A stretch of 64,000 bases of DNA from Desulfarculales bacterium UBA696 (GTDB lineage: Bacteria > Desulfobacterota > Syntrophobacteria > Syntrophobacterales > Syntrophobacteraceae): the NCBI GenBank assembly GCA_002298995.1, contig DBMO01000072.1:62001-126000 (forward strand). Direction: 5' to 3'. A program made the translations under genes and the position numbers. The notes under the pieces are model-generated. The model saw only the letters and a list, made by a program, of their open reading frames with translations, did no database searches and was not told the DNA's origin. Shown in pieces: positions 15,700 to 24,906 of this stretch. Every line of letters begins with the position of its first letter. The stretch's first letter is position 1.

Positions 15700-16934
15700 A
15701 ACTTGCGGAATCTATCACGGCCGGAGCTAAATCGGCACTCGCCAAAAATTTGCTGCCGGATGAAACGGGGCATTTCGGGGTCTACGGCGGACGATATGTG
15801 GCCGAAACCTTGATGCCGGCTATAATCGAACTCGATGAAGCTTACAGGTCGATTTGTTTGAAGGCCAACTTCCAGGCTGAATTGGCCCGGCTGCTCAAGG
15901 ATTACGCGGGGAGGCCGACGCCGCTGTTCCGTGCGGCTCGATTAACCAAGAGTCTTGGCGGGGCCACCATCTACCTGAAACGGGAAGACCTGGCCCACAC
16001 AGGGGCGCACAAGATCAATAACACACTTGGACAGGCGCTCCTTGCAAGGTGGATGGGCAAATCGAAGGTGATCGCCGAGACCGGCGCGGGTCAGCACGGC
16101 GTGGCAACCGCCACTGCCGCGGCACTGTTCGGCATGGAGTGCAAGGTCTTTATGGGAAGGGAAGATATCGCAAGGCAGGCCCCTAATGTGCAAAGGATGA
16201 AACTGCTGGGGGCCGAGGTTGTCCAAGTCGATTCAGGTACCGGCACGCTCAAGGACGCAATGAACGAAGCGCTGCGATACTGGGTCGGCGCGGTTCGGGA
16301 TACCTTCTATATTATCGGATCGGTTGCCGGCCCTCATCCCTATCCCGCAATGGTTCGCGACTTCCAGCGAGTGATAGGAGATGAGGCGCGTGAGCAGATA
16401 CTCGAAGCCGAAGGATCATTTCCGGGCATGCTGATAGCATGTGTCGGGGGCGGGAGCAACGCAATGGGCCTCTTCTATCCTTTCCTGGACCTTCCAGTCG
16501 AGATGGTCGGGGTCGAAGCCGCTGGCCACGGAATAAAAACCGGCAAGCATGCTGTAACCCTTGGGGCCGGTTCGGTTGGCGTGCTTCATGGTTCGAAGTC
16601 CTATGTACTTCAGGATGAATGCGGGCAGATAAAAGAGGCGCACTCGGTTTCCGCCGGGCTGGACTACCCGGGAGTTGGGCCGGAACATGCCTGGCTCAAG
16701 GACACGGGCCGGGTGAGGTATGAATCCATCAAAGACGATCAGGCCCTGAGTGCCTTTCAAATGCTCTGCTCGCTTGAAGGCATAATCCCGGCCCTCGAAA
16801 GTTCCCATGCGGTCGCACAGGCGATAATAGAAGCCGTGCGGCGTCCGCCAACCGACATTATTATCGTCAATCTTTCGGGACGCGGAGACAAGGACCTTGG
16901 CATAGTTTCGGAATTTCTGCCAAACGGCAATTGA
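15696..16934 (+). CDS. trpB: Tryptophan synthase beta chain
   Basis: A 412-residue PLP enzyme that joins indole and serine to give tryptophan. The PLP lysine lies in HTGAHKINNTLGQ. GHFGVYGGRYV near the start, the ETGAGQHGVATA substrate loop, and the phosphate-binding CVGGGSNAMG segment identify the classical TrpB1 type, which pairs with TrpA. The ATG overlaps the trpF stop. About 25 residues precede the usual FGVYGGRYV start, a normal extension. A 64-base gap separates it from trpA. Confidence 0.95.
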   Translation: MKLAESITAGAKSALAKNLLPDETGHFGVYGGRYVAETLMPAIIELDEAYRSICLKANFQAELARLLKDYAGRPTPLFRAARLTKSLGGATIYLKREDLAHTGAHKINNTLGQALLARWMGKSKVIAETGAGQHGVATATAAALFGMECKVFMGREDIARQAPNVQRMKLLGAEVVQVDSGTGTLKDAMNEALRYWVGAVRDTFYIIGSVAGPHPYPAMVRDFQRVIGDEAREQILEAEGSFPGMLIACVGGGSNAMGLFYPFLDLPVEMVGVEAAGHGIKTGKHAVTLGAGSVGVLHGSKSYVLQDECGQIKEAHSVSAGLDYPGVGPEHAWLKDTGRVRYESIKDDQALSAFQMLCSLEGIIPALESSHAVAQAIIEAVRRPPTDIIIVNLSGRGDKDLGIVSEFLPNGN

Positions 16935-16998
16935 AAGCGGGACGGATACCGTCTTCCACGGGAGATATTCCGAAAACGAAATGGAGAAATGAGGATCT

Positions 16999-17805
16999 AT
17001 GAGCAGGATAGCAGAAGTATTTCGAAAGCTGCGACAAAATGGAGAAAAGGCTCTCGTAGGCTTTGTCACCGCCGGGGACCCGAGCGTTCCGGAATCCATT
17101 GAAATCATAAAGGAAATGTGCCGATCCGGGCTTGATGTGCTTGAACTCGGGGTGCCTTTTTCCGACCCTACGGCAGACGGGCCGGTGATCCAGCGGTCAT
17201 CTGGACGCGCCATACAAGCGGGGGTCACCATGTCCTCCGTTCTGGGGATGGTCGAAAAGATAAGAGAATTCAGCACCGTACCGATAGTGCTTTTCAGCTA
17301 CTACAATCCCATCCTGGCATACGGAGCGGCGGAATTTTACCGTGATTCGGTTAGGGTCGGGGCCGACGGGGTATTGGTGGTGGACCTGCCCCCCGAGGAA
17401 TCCGATGAGCTTACCGACGAATGGGGTAGCGATCTTGATTTCATTAGACTTGTCGCGCCAACCACACCCGTTCAGCGGATGGCGAAAATAGCCTCCAGGG
17501 CGACCGGTTTTATTTATCTGGTCTCCATGACCGGGGTGACCGGCAGCGGGGGATTGGACGTGAGCGCGATTGAGCGTGTTGCCGCTGATCTCAAGGCATC
17601 CTGCAACGGGCTTCCCGTTTGCATAGGGTTTGGCATCTCGACCCCCGAACAGGCTGCGCGGCTCTGCCCGATAGCCGACGGCGTGGTCATTGGAAGTGCC
17701 TTCGAGCGCATTATGGAGACGTGTCCCGGAAGTGGGGCAGCCGCGCAGGTAGCTGAACTGGTATCTTCGATGAAAAAGGCGATGGCCGGCGCAGCCATAG
17801 GCTAG
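16999..17805 (+). CDS. trpA: Tryptophan synthase alpha chain
   Basis: A 268-residue TIM barrel that cleaves indole-3-glycerol phosphate and channels indole to TrpB. The catalytic Glu and Asp lie in LELGVPFSDPTADGP. The flexible loop and phosphate site are seen in STPEQAARL and GVVIGSAFE, and the YLVSMTGVTGS stretch is typical. It is the last gene of the trp series. I see no hairpin terminator in the 34-base gap before the convergent manC gene, so the transcript may end inside or beyond manC by another mechanism. Confidence 0.95.
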   Translation: MSRIAEVFRKLRQNGEKALVGFVTAGDPSVPESIEIIKEMCRSGLDVLELGVPFSDPTADGPVIQRSSGRAIQAGVTMSSVLGMVEKIREFSTVPIVLFSYYNPILAYGAAEFYRDSVRVGADGVLVVDLPPEESDELTDEWGSDLDFIRLVAPTTPVQRMAKIASRATGFIYLVSMTGVTGSGGLDVSAIERVAADLKASCNGLPVCIGFGISTPEQAARLCPIADGVVIGSAFERIMETCPGSGAAAQVAELVSSMKKAMAGAAIG

Positions 17806-17839
17806 AAAGATTCCACGAAGGGCACGAAAAGGGCGAGGC

Positions 17840-19276
17840 CTATTTGTCCAACCGGCCGTACTGGTCGTCGAACCTGCAGATATCGTCTTCGCCCAGATAG
17901 CTTCCTGTTTGCACTTCGATCAGCTCCAGGGGGATCTTGCCGGGGTTTTCCAAACGGTGGTTTGTCCCAGGCGGGATGTAGGTGCTCTCGTCCTCGTTTA
18001 GCAGGAAATCCTCGTCTCCTTTTATGATTCGGGCGGTGCCCTTGACGACAATCCAGTGCTCCGCACGGTGGTAATGCATCTGGAGCGAGAGGGCGGAGCC
18101 GGCATTGACGGTAATTCTCTTTACCTTGAATCGCTGCCCCGCATCTATATTTTCAAACGAGCCCCAGGGCCGATAGGCTCGAAGATGGGTCAGGGCTTCT
18201 TCGCGGTTTTCTTCCTTTAGCCTGTTGACTATCAGCTTGACGTCCTGTGACCTCTCGATCGAGGAAACAAGTACGGCGTCCTTTGTCTCGATGATTATCT
18301 GGTTTTCTACCCCGAGCGCGGCGACGAGCCTGTTTTCTGAGTGGATGTAGCAGTTGCATACGTCTTCGGCGATGACATCTCCGCTGATGAAGTTGCGGCA
18401 TTCGTCTTTGGAGCAAACATCGTGCAGGGACAGCCAGCTTCCGACGTCGCTCCAGCCGATTTCCAGCGGAATCACCACGGCAAGGGAGGTCTTTTCCAAA
18501 ACAGCGTAGTCAACCGAATTGGCGGGGCATGAGGTGAAGCATTCTTCATCCAGGCGGATGAAATCCAGGTCGCGCCGGGCTTTTTCATAAGCTTTGCGGC
18601 AGGAGTCGAGTATCGAGGGTGCGAACTGTTCGAGTTCCCGAAGGAAAACGGAAGGCTTGAACATGAACATGCCGCTGTTCCAAAGGTAATTTCCGGATTC
18701 CAGGTATGAGCGGGCCCTTTCTAGGTCGGGCTTTTCCGAGAACTCGCTAACAAGAAAGGCGCTGCCGTCCGCACTTTGGCCGGTTCGAAAGCTTTCGCCT
18801 TTTTTGATGTACCCGTAGCCGGTCTCGGGCCGATTGGGAACGATGCCGAAGGTAATGATTTTGCCGGCTTCGGCTATCGTATTCCCGATCTCGACAGCCG
18901 ATGCGAAAAGATCGGAGTCCGTTATAAGGTGATCGGCTGGCATTACGAGCAGGACCGGATCGGCCCCGTTTTTGGCTGCATCGAGGGTGGCGACTGCAAT
19001 CGCCGGGCAGGTGTTTCGCCCGACAGGTTCGAGAATAATCGTTTCGGGATTCATGTTGACCGCCTGCATCTGGGCGGCGATCATGAAGCGATGGTTTTCG
19101 TTGCAGACAATGATCGAGGGACCTATTTCGGAAATGCCCGAAATCCTGATCAGGGTCTCCTGGAACAGGGAATATTCTCCGCCGGTAAGAGGCATCAGTT
19201 GTTTGGGGAAGTGCTCCCTGGAAAGGGGCCACAGCCTTGATCCAACGCCTCCTGACATAACTACCGGCACTATCAT
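17840..19276 (-). CDS. manC: Mannose-1-phosphate guanylyltransferase / mannose-6-phosphate isomerase
   Basis: A 478-residue type II bifunctional enzyme making GDP-mannose from GTP and mannose 1-phosphate, and interconverting mannose 6-phosphate and fructose 6-phosphate. The N-terminal nucleotidyltransferase begins with VMSGGVGSRLWPLSREHFPKQ and includes VMPADHLI and SEFSEKPDL. The C-terminal cupin (about residues 350-475) has LQMHYHRAEHWIVVKG and the ENPGKIPLELIEVQTG end of the isomerase domain. GDP-mannose feeds cell-surface polysaccharide. No glycan cluster surrounds it: it lies between the trp genes and an NlpC/P60 protein and is convergent with trpA. Confidence 0.93.
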   Translation of the reverse strand: MIVPVVMSGGVGSRLWPLSREHFPKQLMPLTGGEYSLFQETLIRISGISEIGPSIIVCNENHRFMIAAQMQAVNMNPETIILEPVGRNTCPAIAVATLDAAKNGADPVLLVMPADHLITDSDLFASAVEIGNTIAEAGKIITFGIVPNRPETGYGYIKKGESFRTGQSADGSAFLVSEFSEKPDLERARSYLESGNYLWNSGMFMFKPSVFLRELEQFAPSILDSCRKAYEKARRDLDFIRLDEECFTSCPANSVDYAVLEKTSLAVVIPLEIGWSDVGSWLSLHDVCSKDECRNFISGDVIAEDVCNCYIHSENRLVAALGVENQIIIETKDAVLVSSIERSQDVKLIVNRLKEENREEALTHLRAYRPWGSFENIDAGQRFKVKRITVNAGSALSLQMHYHRAEHWIVVKGTARIIKGDEDFLLNEDESTYIPPGTNHRLENPGKIPLELIEVQTGSYLGEDDICRFDDQYGRLDK

Positions 19277-19419
19277 ATCGTCCTCGTATGCGGCGGCCAG
19301 TCCGCGACCTGGGAGCAGGCCCGAAAGGGGTGGAAGAATTCAGGATGTTATAAAATATGCGGATCGGGCTATCAAGAGCAATGAGAAACCGAGGCCGGCG
19401 CTTTATAATCAGGCTTGAA

Positions 19420-20025
19420 TCAAGTCGGCGGGAGCAGCAGCCATCTTATGTCGTCCGAGCACTCTATATCGAAATCGGGAGGTATCTCGAATGTGCGGAC
19501 TTTGCCGCCGGCAGGAATATACCTGCGTATGCCCCGGAACTTTATATCGATTATGAAACTCTCCATGGGGCTTTCGACGACCCCAAGAGATTCGCTGGCG
19601 GCGTGAACAACCGTGCCGGATTCGGTAACGATGCCGACGTGCCCGATCCCGTTGGGGATGTCCTGGCGGTAGTAGTTCTTGATCCCAGTGGTAAATACCA
19701 AATCCATGGCCATTGCTTCACCAGGTTGTACCGGATCTCCGTAGTCGCGCTGCTGGACCGAACGACGCGGCAGCCAGATCCCGCACTGGGCGAAGAGCCA
19801 TTTTGTGAAGCTGGAGCAGTCGACGACCTCCGGCGCCAGAGACATCCTTGGGCCGCGAACGAATTTGCTCCTGCCCAGGTGCTCCCTGGCAAGGCCCACC
19901 ATATCAACGTCTATTAACCTGAATCCCTTTAATCGCAGCTTTTCCAATGCCTCTTCATTGGTCAACGGTAGCTGTAGCGACTCCAATATAACTGCGCAGC
20001 GATTTCCCACCGAACGGTATATCAT
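19420..20025 (-). CDS. NlpC/P60-superfamily (CHAP-like) cysteine peptidase domain protein
   Basis: A 201-residue protein with the papain-like NlpC/P60 pattern: a nucleophile Cys in VDCSSFTKWLF near residue 69, an aromatic-rich WLPRRSVQQRDYG stretch, and a catalytic His in NGIGHVGIV followed by VHAASES. Such enzymes usually cleave peptidoglycan stem peptides. I see no signal peptide, so it may be cytosolic or the start may be misjudged. The C-terminal part (about 155-201) is not recognisable. It lies behind manC in the same orientation with a 143-base gap. A role in cell-wall turnover is inferred from the fold only. Confidence 0.65.
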   Translation of the reverse strand: MIYRSVGNRCAVILESLQLPLTNEEALEKLRLKGFRLIDVDMVGLAREHLGRSKFVRGPRMSLAPEVVDCSSFTKWLFAQCGIWLPRRSVQQRDYGDPVQPGEAMAMDLVFTTGIKNYYRQDIPNGIGHVGIVTESGTVVHAASESLGVVESPMESFIIDIKFRGIRRYIPAGGKVRTFEIPPDFDIECSDDIRWLLLPPT

Positions 20026-20379
20026 GGATCCCCTGGAAATGATGGTCAGGAAGTTGATTTAACCTCGCGGCTTCATAAAGGTGGAGAAGGCTCTCCAGCC
20101 TGCCGTTGATCCAGCGCCCGAAATTGAAAAGCGCGCAATGATATCAAAGAATGCGCCTTGAACAAAGGCATTGTGTCTTTTTTCCTGACCTTTCAATCGA
20201 GCATTCCGATTGACTTCCATGAAGGTGATACAAATTTTGCCACCCGCCGGGCTAAAGTGGGAAAAAATTTGTAGTTTCGGCAATTTAGTTCCAGGCAAAG
20301 CACCTGTTTTCACCTCTCCCGGGCTCACCAATCCTTGGCAGATAAGCACTCCCCGCGGCAATAAATTAGACTCCACGGG

Positions 20380-20395
20380 TGGCACGCTTTATGCC
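20380..20395 (+). promoter_or_regulatory. Sigma-54 (-24/-12) promoter candidate; note on gap 20026-20617
   Basis: TGGCACG, four bases, then ATGCC gives the -24/-12 pattern with GG and GC ten bases apart; the -24 half is perfect and the -12 half has three of five positions. Transcription would start near 20407, about 210 bases before the secreted-protein gene. The remaining 592-base gap (20026-20617) shows no convincing gene. A 65-codon frame from ATG 20424 ends overlapping the next start, but has no family look. Confidence 0.45.
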
Positions 20396-20617
20396 TTACA
20401 TAGGACTGACTCGGTTGGAAGGCATGGATAAAGCCTCTGCCCGATTCACTCCGGACTGGATATCCGGAGCTAATTTCCTTCAATTGCTCCCTGATCTAAG
20501 CGGGAGAGGAGGCGGAAATGTAGAGGGCCATTTGGCAATAGTGCGTGAGGATGGGACTCAAAGGAAAATACAGTTCGGAACCAAAGCAATTCGACGGAAT
20601 CGAATCAGGAGAACGAG

Positions 20618-21193
20618 ATGAAAAAGATAACGAAAATTATCGGAATTGGAGCTATCGCAATGGCGGTTGGGCTCTCCCCGGCTTTCGCGCAGCAGAGTAA
20701 ACCTCAGGAATCGACAAGTCCACAGGTAACAGTTCAGCCAAAGGCCGATGAAAAGGCCCCTCTGCCGGGCTCCACTGGCAAGAGTGAAACCGGTGTTCCC
20801 GCAAAACCGGGTACCGATATGAAAAGCGAAACCAAGTCAATGCCCGCGGACCACGGGACAGATACTAAGATGATCGGCACTGAAAAGAGGAGCGAGAATG
20901 CTCCGGCAAAAATCGGCGCCGATGTTAAAACCGGCGCGGTTCAGGGCAAGAGCGAAACGGGCGCCAAAGATGACAGGGCCGCAACCGTTAAAACGGGAGC
21001 TGATGTAAAGAGCGGCCATAAAGAGAGCGCGATGAAGTCGGACGGCAAAGTCACCTCCGACAAAGCGTCTCATCCCGCAAAAGACTCGGTTAAGGTGGAT
21101 TCATCGAAGGATTTGAAAAATAAACACGAGAAGTCAAAGGACGCCGATGCCAAGGCCGGGTCGAGCAACCCAACGACTTCCACCACTAAGTAG
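20618..21193 (+). CDS. Secreted low-complexity Lys/Thr/Ser-rich protein
   Basis: A 191-residue protein with a clear Sec signal peptide: MKKITKIIG, a hydrophobic stretch, and a likely cleavage after AFA near residue 24. The mature part has almost no hydrophobic residues and is built from loosely repeated words such as KSETG and GADVK(T/S)G, rich in Lys, Ser, Thr, Asp and Gly. It should be disordered and strongly basic. I do not recognise a family. Similar disordered secreted proteins occur as envelope-associated or stress proteins, but no function can be assigned. A GGAGA ribosome-binding site precedes the ATG, a sigma-54-like promoter lies 220 bases upstream, and a hairpin terminator follows. 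Confidence 0.75.
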   Translation: MKKITKIIGIGAIAMAVGLSPAFAQQSKPQESTSPQVTVQPKADEKAPLPGSTGKSETGVPAKPGTDMKSETKSMPADHGTDTKMIGTEKRSENAPAKIGADVKTGAVQGKSETGAKDDRAATVKTGADVKSGHKESAMKSDGKVTSDKASHPAKDSVKVDSSKDLKNKHEKSKDADAKAGSSNPTTSTTK

Positions 21194-21265
21194 CGGGTAA
21201 AAAGAGGAGGCTCATATAGACAATTTAAGTTTGGGATAAAGTAGCGTAGCAGGTTTTCAGCAAAG

Positions 21266-21307
21266 AAATCCCCGAGGCAGCCAATATAGAGGCGCCCGGG
21301 GATTTTT
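21266..21307 (+). terminator. Terminator after the secreted low-complexity gene
   Basis: AAATCCCCG (21266-21274) pairs perfectly with CGGGGATTT (21297-21305) and runs into a T5 tract at 21303-21307. The 22-base loop can pair further. It lies 73 bases after the stop at 21193. Confidence 0.7.
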
Positions 21308-21484
21308 GATTCACTTCCGCGGAGTGGAGCGGCACGCGCGGATTCAAAGCCGGCCCTACTCAGGGGGATGAGGGCGTGACAGGATAACCAAAGGATTTAT
21401 CTTTTAAGGTAAGCTATGGAAACCATTACTTATTAACGCGACCGGCCCAACGGACCGGCCAAAATACCTTAAAGGAGCGGTAAA

Positions 21485-21712
21485 ATGCTGAAGGATGTTA
21501 ATTATGACATCGTTACGATGATAGCCGAGGACTCCCAGACACTCCACAGGATAGATGCCTATATGAAGGATTCCTCCGATTGCAAACCCTGCCAGGACAT
21601 CTGGAAGAAAATAAGAGACAACCGCGAAAACGAACTGGCCATGCTCATGGATCAACTGAAAAAGCACATCCAGGCGGGAGCCTCCCCGCACGAAAAAAGG
21701 GCTGCCGCCTAA
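21485..21712 (+). CDS. Small hypothetical protein with CxxC
   Basis: A 75-residue hydrophilic protein predicted to be mostly helical. It has one CKPC pair near residues 33-36 and a charged C-terminal half. An excellent AAAGGAGCGG ribosome-binding site precedes the ATG, which supports real expression. Upstream lies a short direct repeat of ACCGGCC (about 21440-21460). I recognise no domain; the single CxxC could bind metal or be redox-active. It stands alone between the secreted protein and the amidase gene and looks monocistronic. Confidence 0.6.
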   Translation: MLKDVNYDIVTMIAEDSQTLHRIDAYMKDSSDCKPCQDIWKKIRDNRENELAMLMDQLKKHIQAGASPHEKRAAA

Positions 21713-21976
21713 CCCGATTTCTGCTTCACCACACACGGATGTGTAAAATGTTAGTGAAATCGCGCTCGCGCCGGACCATGGGGCGCGATTTCAATTTCCC
21801 GGCTTTGTGATAACGGCCATCGAACTCGGTACCTCCCAGGAACTTTTTTTCCATCAGAACTTTGCGTTAATTCATGATATATGAAAATGAACACCTTCGA
21901 GTGGGTGGTCCACTCCGTGCGTTTTCCGCTCTTTTCGGGCATCTGCAACGGCAAGAATTCAGTGGAGCGATAAACT

Positions 21977-22756
21977 ATGCTCGATCTGACGGCAGGTTGC
22001 TGCCAATTCTCAGTCAAACCCGCCGACATAGACGCGAACCTGAAGACAGTCGAATGCGCCTTGTCGGAATTGGCGGACAGGAATTGCCGGCTGGCCGTTT
22101 TGCCGGAGATGTGGTCCTGCTCTTTCCCCTATCCGGTGCTTCCCGCCATGGCCCAAAGGACACCTGAAGTAATAGAGCGCATCGGAAAAATTGCCCGCGA
22201 AAAAGGAATGGTGATAGTCGGCAGCCTTCCGGAAGCCGAAGGCGAAACTTTATACAATACGAGCTACGTCATTGACGCGGACGGCAAAACTTCCGGCACA
22301 TACAGGAAGGTCCACCTTTTCTCGCTTCATCGCGAACACGAGAACTTCGGAAGGGGTACAACCGCCGGGGTATTCGATACGAGCATAGGCAAAATTGGAG
22401 TTATGATCTGCTACGATTTGCGGTTTCCGGAACTTGCGCGCAAAATGGCCCTGGAGGGCGCCGAAATCCTGTGTGTTTCAGCGCTCTGGCCGCTCGTGCG
22501 GATAAAACACTGGTCGGTGCTGCTCAGGGCTCGTGCCGTTGAAAACCAGCTTTTTGTTGCCGCTGCAAACGGGTGCGGGTTTGGGGAAAAGATTGTCTGG
22601 GGCGGCGGCTCGGCACTCGTTTCACCTTTGGGGGAAGTTTTGATCGGCGCGGGAAGAAGCGACGAAAATATATCGGCCGATTTCAAGGCACGCGATCTTT
22701 TGGAGTTCCGCAAGTTGATACCCTGCTTTGATGACCGTTTCCCTTCCGCCTACTAA
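21977..22756 (+). CDS. Carbon-nitrogen hydrolase, nitrilase superfamily (omega-amidase-like)
   Basis: A 259-residue amidase of the nitrilase superfamily with all three catalytic residues: Glu in VLPEMW near residue 44, Lys in YRKVHLF near 111, and Cys in MICYDLRFPE near 147. The WPLVRIKHW and RARAVENQLFVAAANGCG stretches resemble omega-amidase/Nit2 proteins, which hydrolyse alpha-ketoglutaramate or alpha-ketosuccinamate; bacterial YafV acts similarly and also on deaminated thiol intermediates. The substrate is therefore a family-based guess. It precedes the homocysteine/LarE cassette by 132 bases in the same direction. A role in clearing by-products of sulfur amino-acid metabolism would suit that place but is inference. 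Confidence 0.82.
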   Translation: MLDLTAGCCQFSVKPADIDANLKTVECALSELADRNCRLAVLPEMWSCSFPYPVLPAMAQRTPEVIERIGKIAREKGMVIVGSLPEAEGETLYNTSYVIDADGKTSGTYRKVHLFSLHREHENFGRGTTAGVFDTSIGKIGVMICYDLRFPELARKMALEGAEILCVSALWPLVRIKHWSVLLRARAVENQLFVAAANGCGFGEKIVWGGGSALVSPLGEVLIGAGRSDENISADFKARDLLEFRKLIPCFDDRFPSAY

Positions 22757-22888
22757 GGCGTGGGGACGGGCTAAATCCCAGTATAATAGTATGGATTGCC
22801 GGGGCGGGCCATTGAGGGTATTATGGCTCTATCCGGATTGCCCCTTGGGGGGCATTTCGTCTTTTAACAAAATGGATTGGTGAGAGCT

Positions 22889-24079
22889 ATGGGATCAGTC
22901 AAGAAGACCTACCGGGAAATTAATGAGAAGATCGCCAAGGGCAGGGCGGTTGTCGTTACCGCCGATGAAATGATCGGGATAGTAAAGAAGAAAGGTCCTG
23001 CCGCGGCTGCCAAAGAGGTTGACGTGGTAACCACGGGTACTTTCGCCCCGATGTGTTCTTCGGGCGCTTTCATTAACTTCGGTCATACCAACCCTCCCAT
23101 AAAAGCTTCCAAGGTGTGGCTAAATGACGTTCCGTCCTATGGCGGGCTCGCCGCCGTGGATACATATATTGGCGCGACCGAACCGGTCGAGGACGATCCG
23201 CTGAACAAGATCCACCCGGGGACCTTCGAGTATGGCGGCGGGCATGTGATTCACGATCTGGTGAGCGGAAAGAAGGTAAGGCTTCGCGCGGAGGCTTACG
23301 GCACCGATTGTTACCCGAACCGGTACGTCGAGATGGACCTGACGCTCGACGATTTGCCCTACGCTGTCCTGTGCAATCCCAGAAACGCCTACCAGAACTA
23401 CAACTGCGCGGTAAACCTGTCGAAGAAGACGATCTACACCTACATGGGTACCCTGAAGCCGGAAATGGGAAATGCTAACTACTCGACCGCCGGCCAATTG
23501 AGTCCACTCCTTAACGACCCGTACTACCGAACGCTTGGCCTCGGGACCCGCATCTTTCTTGGAGGCGCACAGGGGTATATAGTCTGGCACGGTTCACAGC
23601 ACAAACCGGAGGCAGCCCGCACAGAAAACGGTGTGCCGCGAAGCCCCGCCGGCACCCTGATGGTGGTTGGCGACCTCAAGGAAATGAGCCCGAGATGGCT
23701 TATCGGCACGAGCCTGCTCGGCTACGGGTGCTCGCTTGCGGTCGGTATAGGCATTCCTATCCCGATACTCGATGAGGAAATGGCGCTCTTCACCTCGGTT
23801 TCCAACCGCGATATAGTCACCCAGGTAAAGGACTACAGCTTCACGCGGTCTAGTCCGATTCGCGAGGTTAACTACGAAGAACTGCTTTCGGGATCGATCA
23901 AGGTCGATGGGGTGGAAGTTCCGACTGCGCCGCTATCGAGCTATGTTCGCGCAAAGGAAATAGCATCGCTGCTAAAGGAGTGGATCGAAAAGGGAGAATT
24001 TCTTATCGGAGAGCCCCAGAAACTCCTGCCTTCAGCGCCGAGGGTTTCAGAGGCCTCCGCGGGGGCTAAGAAGGCTTAA
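22889..24079 (+). CDS. Homocysteine biosynthesis protein (DUF39/HcyBio family)
   Basis: A ~396-residue protein of the DUF39 family, which in methanogens and several sulfate reducers inserts sulfur into an aspartate-semialdehyde-derived precursor to give homocysteine without O-acyl-homoserine. Family-typical segments are KTYREINEKI at the start, TGTFAPMCSSGAFINFGH with its conserved Cys, GGGHVIHDL, and GTRIFLGGAQGYIVWHGSQH. It lacks the C-terminal CBS domains found in some archaeal forms. The partner NIL/ferredoxin protein is not next to it. I use the ATG at 22889 rather than the GTG at 22877 because family proteins begin near MGSVKKTYREIN. A TATAAT at 22782-22787 and a perfect small hairpin at 22839-22854 lie upstream. 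It is followed directly by larE. Confidence 0.85.
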   Translation: MGSVKKTYREINEKIAKGRAVVVTADEMIGIVKKKGPAAAAKEVDVVTTGTFAPMCSSGAFINFGHTNPPIKASKVWLNDVPSYGGLAAVDTYIGATEPVEDDPLNKIHPGTFEYGGGHVIHDLVSGKKVRLRAEAYGTDCYPNRYVEMDLTLDDLPYAVLCNPRNAYQNYNCAVNLSKKTIYTYMGTLKPEMGNANYSTAGQLSPLLNDPYYRTLGLGTRIFLGGAQGYIVWHGSQHKPEAARTENGVPRSPAGTLMVVGDLKEMSPRWLIGTSLLGYGCSLAVGIGIPIPILDEEMALFTSVSNRDIVTQVKDYSFTRSSPIREVNYEELLSGSIKVDGVEVPTAPLSSYVRAKEIASLLKEWIEKGEFLIGEPQKLLPSAPRVSEASAGAKKA

Positions 24080-24084
24080 ATTTG

Positions 24085-24906
24085 ATGTCTTTAGAACGAC
24101 TCGACGGAAAATGCATGGAAATTGGGCGCTCCGTCGAAGATATAAATAGAATCGGAGTTGCCTACTCCGGAGGTGTGGATAGTACTTTTATCGCCTGGTA
24201 CCTCAGGGAGAAGCTCGGCAAGGAAGTAATCGCATTTTTCGCGGACACGGTATTCATTTCCGCAGCGGAACGGCTAAACGCATTGCGCACCGCCGAAGAG
24301 CTCGGTCTTGAGCTTGAAATTCTCTCCTTCGACCCCCTGGATTCGGCGGCGGTGAGAGCAAATCCCGTGGATCGCTGCTATCATTGCAAAAAGGAAGTCT
24401 TTAGCCGCATCATCTCCCAAGCCGCCCGGTTTGGCTGCCTTGCCGTTGTGGACGGCTCCCATGCCGGAGACATGGGGGGCTATCGTCCGGGAAAGAAGGC
24501 CCTCCGCGAGCTTGGAGTAATCAGTCCGCTTGCCGCCGCCGGTCTGGTAAAGGATGAAATCCGCCTGTTGAGCCGTAATGCCGGCATTTCCAACTGGAAC
24601 AAACCATCCCAGTCCTGCCTCGCAACGCGCGTCCCGTATGGGTCTCCCTTATCCAGGGAACTCCTTGAAAGAATCGAAAAGGCCGAAGACCTGCTGCACG
24701 ATCTTGGCTGTGTCCAGGTAAGGGTGCGCTGCCACGGCGATCTCGCAAGGATTGAGGCGGAGCAGCACGATTTTGCCAAAATTATGGCGCCCGAAACCCG
24801 CTCAATCATAATCAAGAGATTTGCCGAACTCGGGTTTGCTTATAGCTCGCTCGATCTTGCCGGCTTCCGAAGTGGAAGCTGGGATACGGACCTTGCCCAT
24901 GAGTAA
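24085..24906 (+). CDS. larE: LarE-type sulfur transferase, three-cysteine form
   Basis: A 273-residue PP-loop ATP pyrophosphatase with SGGVDS at 28-33. LarE enzymes adenylate a nicotinic-acid-derived carboxylate and insert sulfur to build the nickel-pincer cofactor of lactate racemase. The conserved NKPSQSCLATR segment holds Cys178, equivalent to the sacrificial cysteine of Lactobacillus LarE. Two further cysteines form a CYHC pair at 98 and 101. Three-cysteine LarE proteins are known to carry a [4Fe-4S] cluster and act catalytically instead of giving up their own sulfur, so this is probably such a form. larB, larC and larA are absent nearby, so a different substrate is possible. It begins 5 bases after the homocysteine gene and overlaps the next gene by 8 bases. 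Confidence 0.82.
   Translation: MSLERLDGKCMEIGRSVEDINRIGVAYSGGVDSTFIAWYLREKLGKEVIAFFADTVFISAAERLNALRTAEELGLELEILSFDPLDSAAVRANPVDRCYHCKKEVFSRIISQAARFGCLAVVDGSHAGDMGGYRPGKKALRELGVISPLAAAGLVKDEIRLLSRNAGISNWNKPSQSCLATRVPYGSPLSRELLERIEKAEDLLHDLGCVQVRVRCHGDLARIEAEQHDFAKIMAPETRSIIIKRFAELGFAYSSLDLAGFRSGSWDTDLAHE

Noticed and set aside
20424..20621. 65-codon frame ending in an ATGA overlap with the secreted-protein gene
   Set aside because: Position is suggestive of coupling, but the sequence is basic and featureless and the ribosome-binding site is weak; too little support to call.
22757..22888. Possible riboswitch upstream of the homocysteine gene
   Set aside because: A perfect small hairpin (22839-22854) and repeated GGATTGCC words are present, but no SAM, SAH or cobalamin riboswitch core could be recognised.
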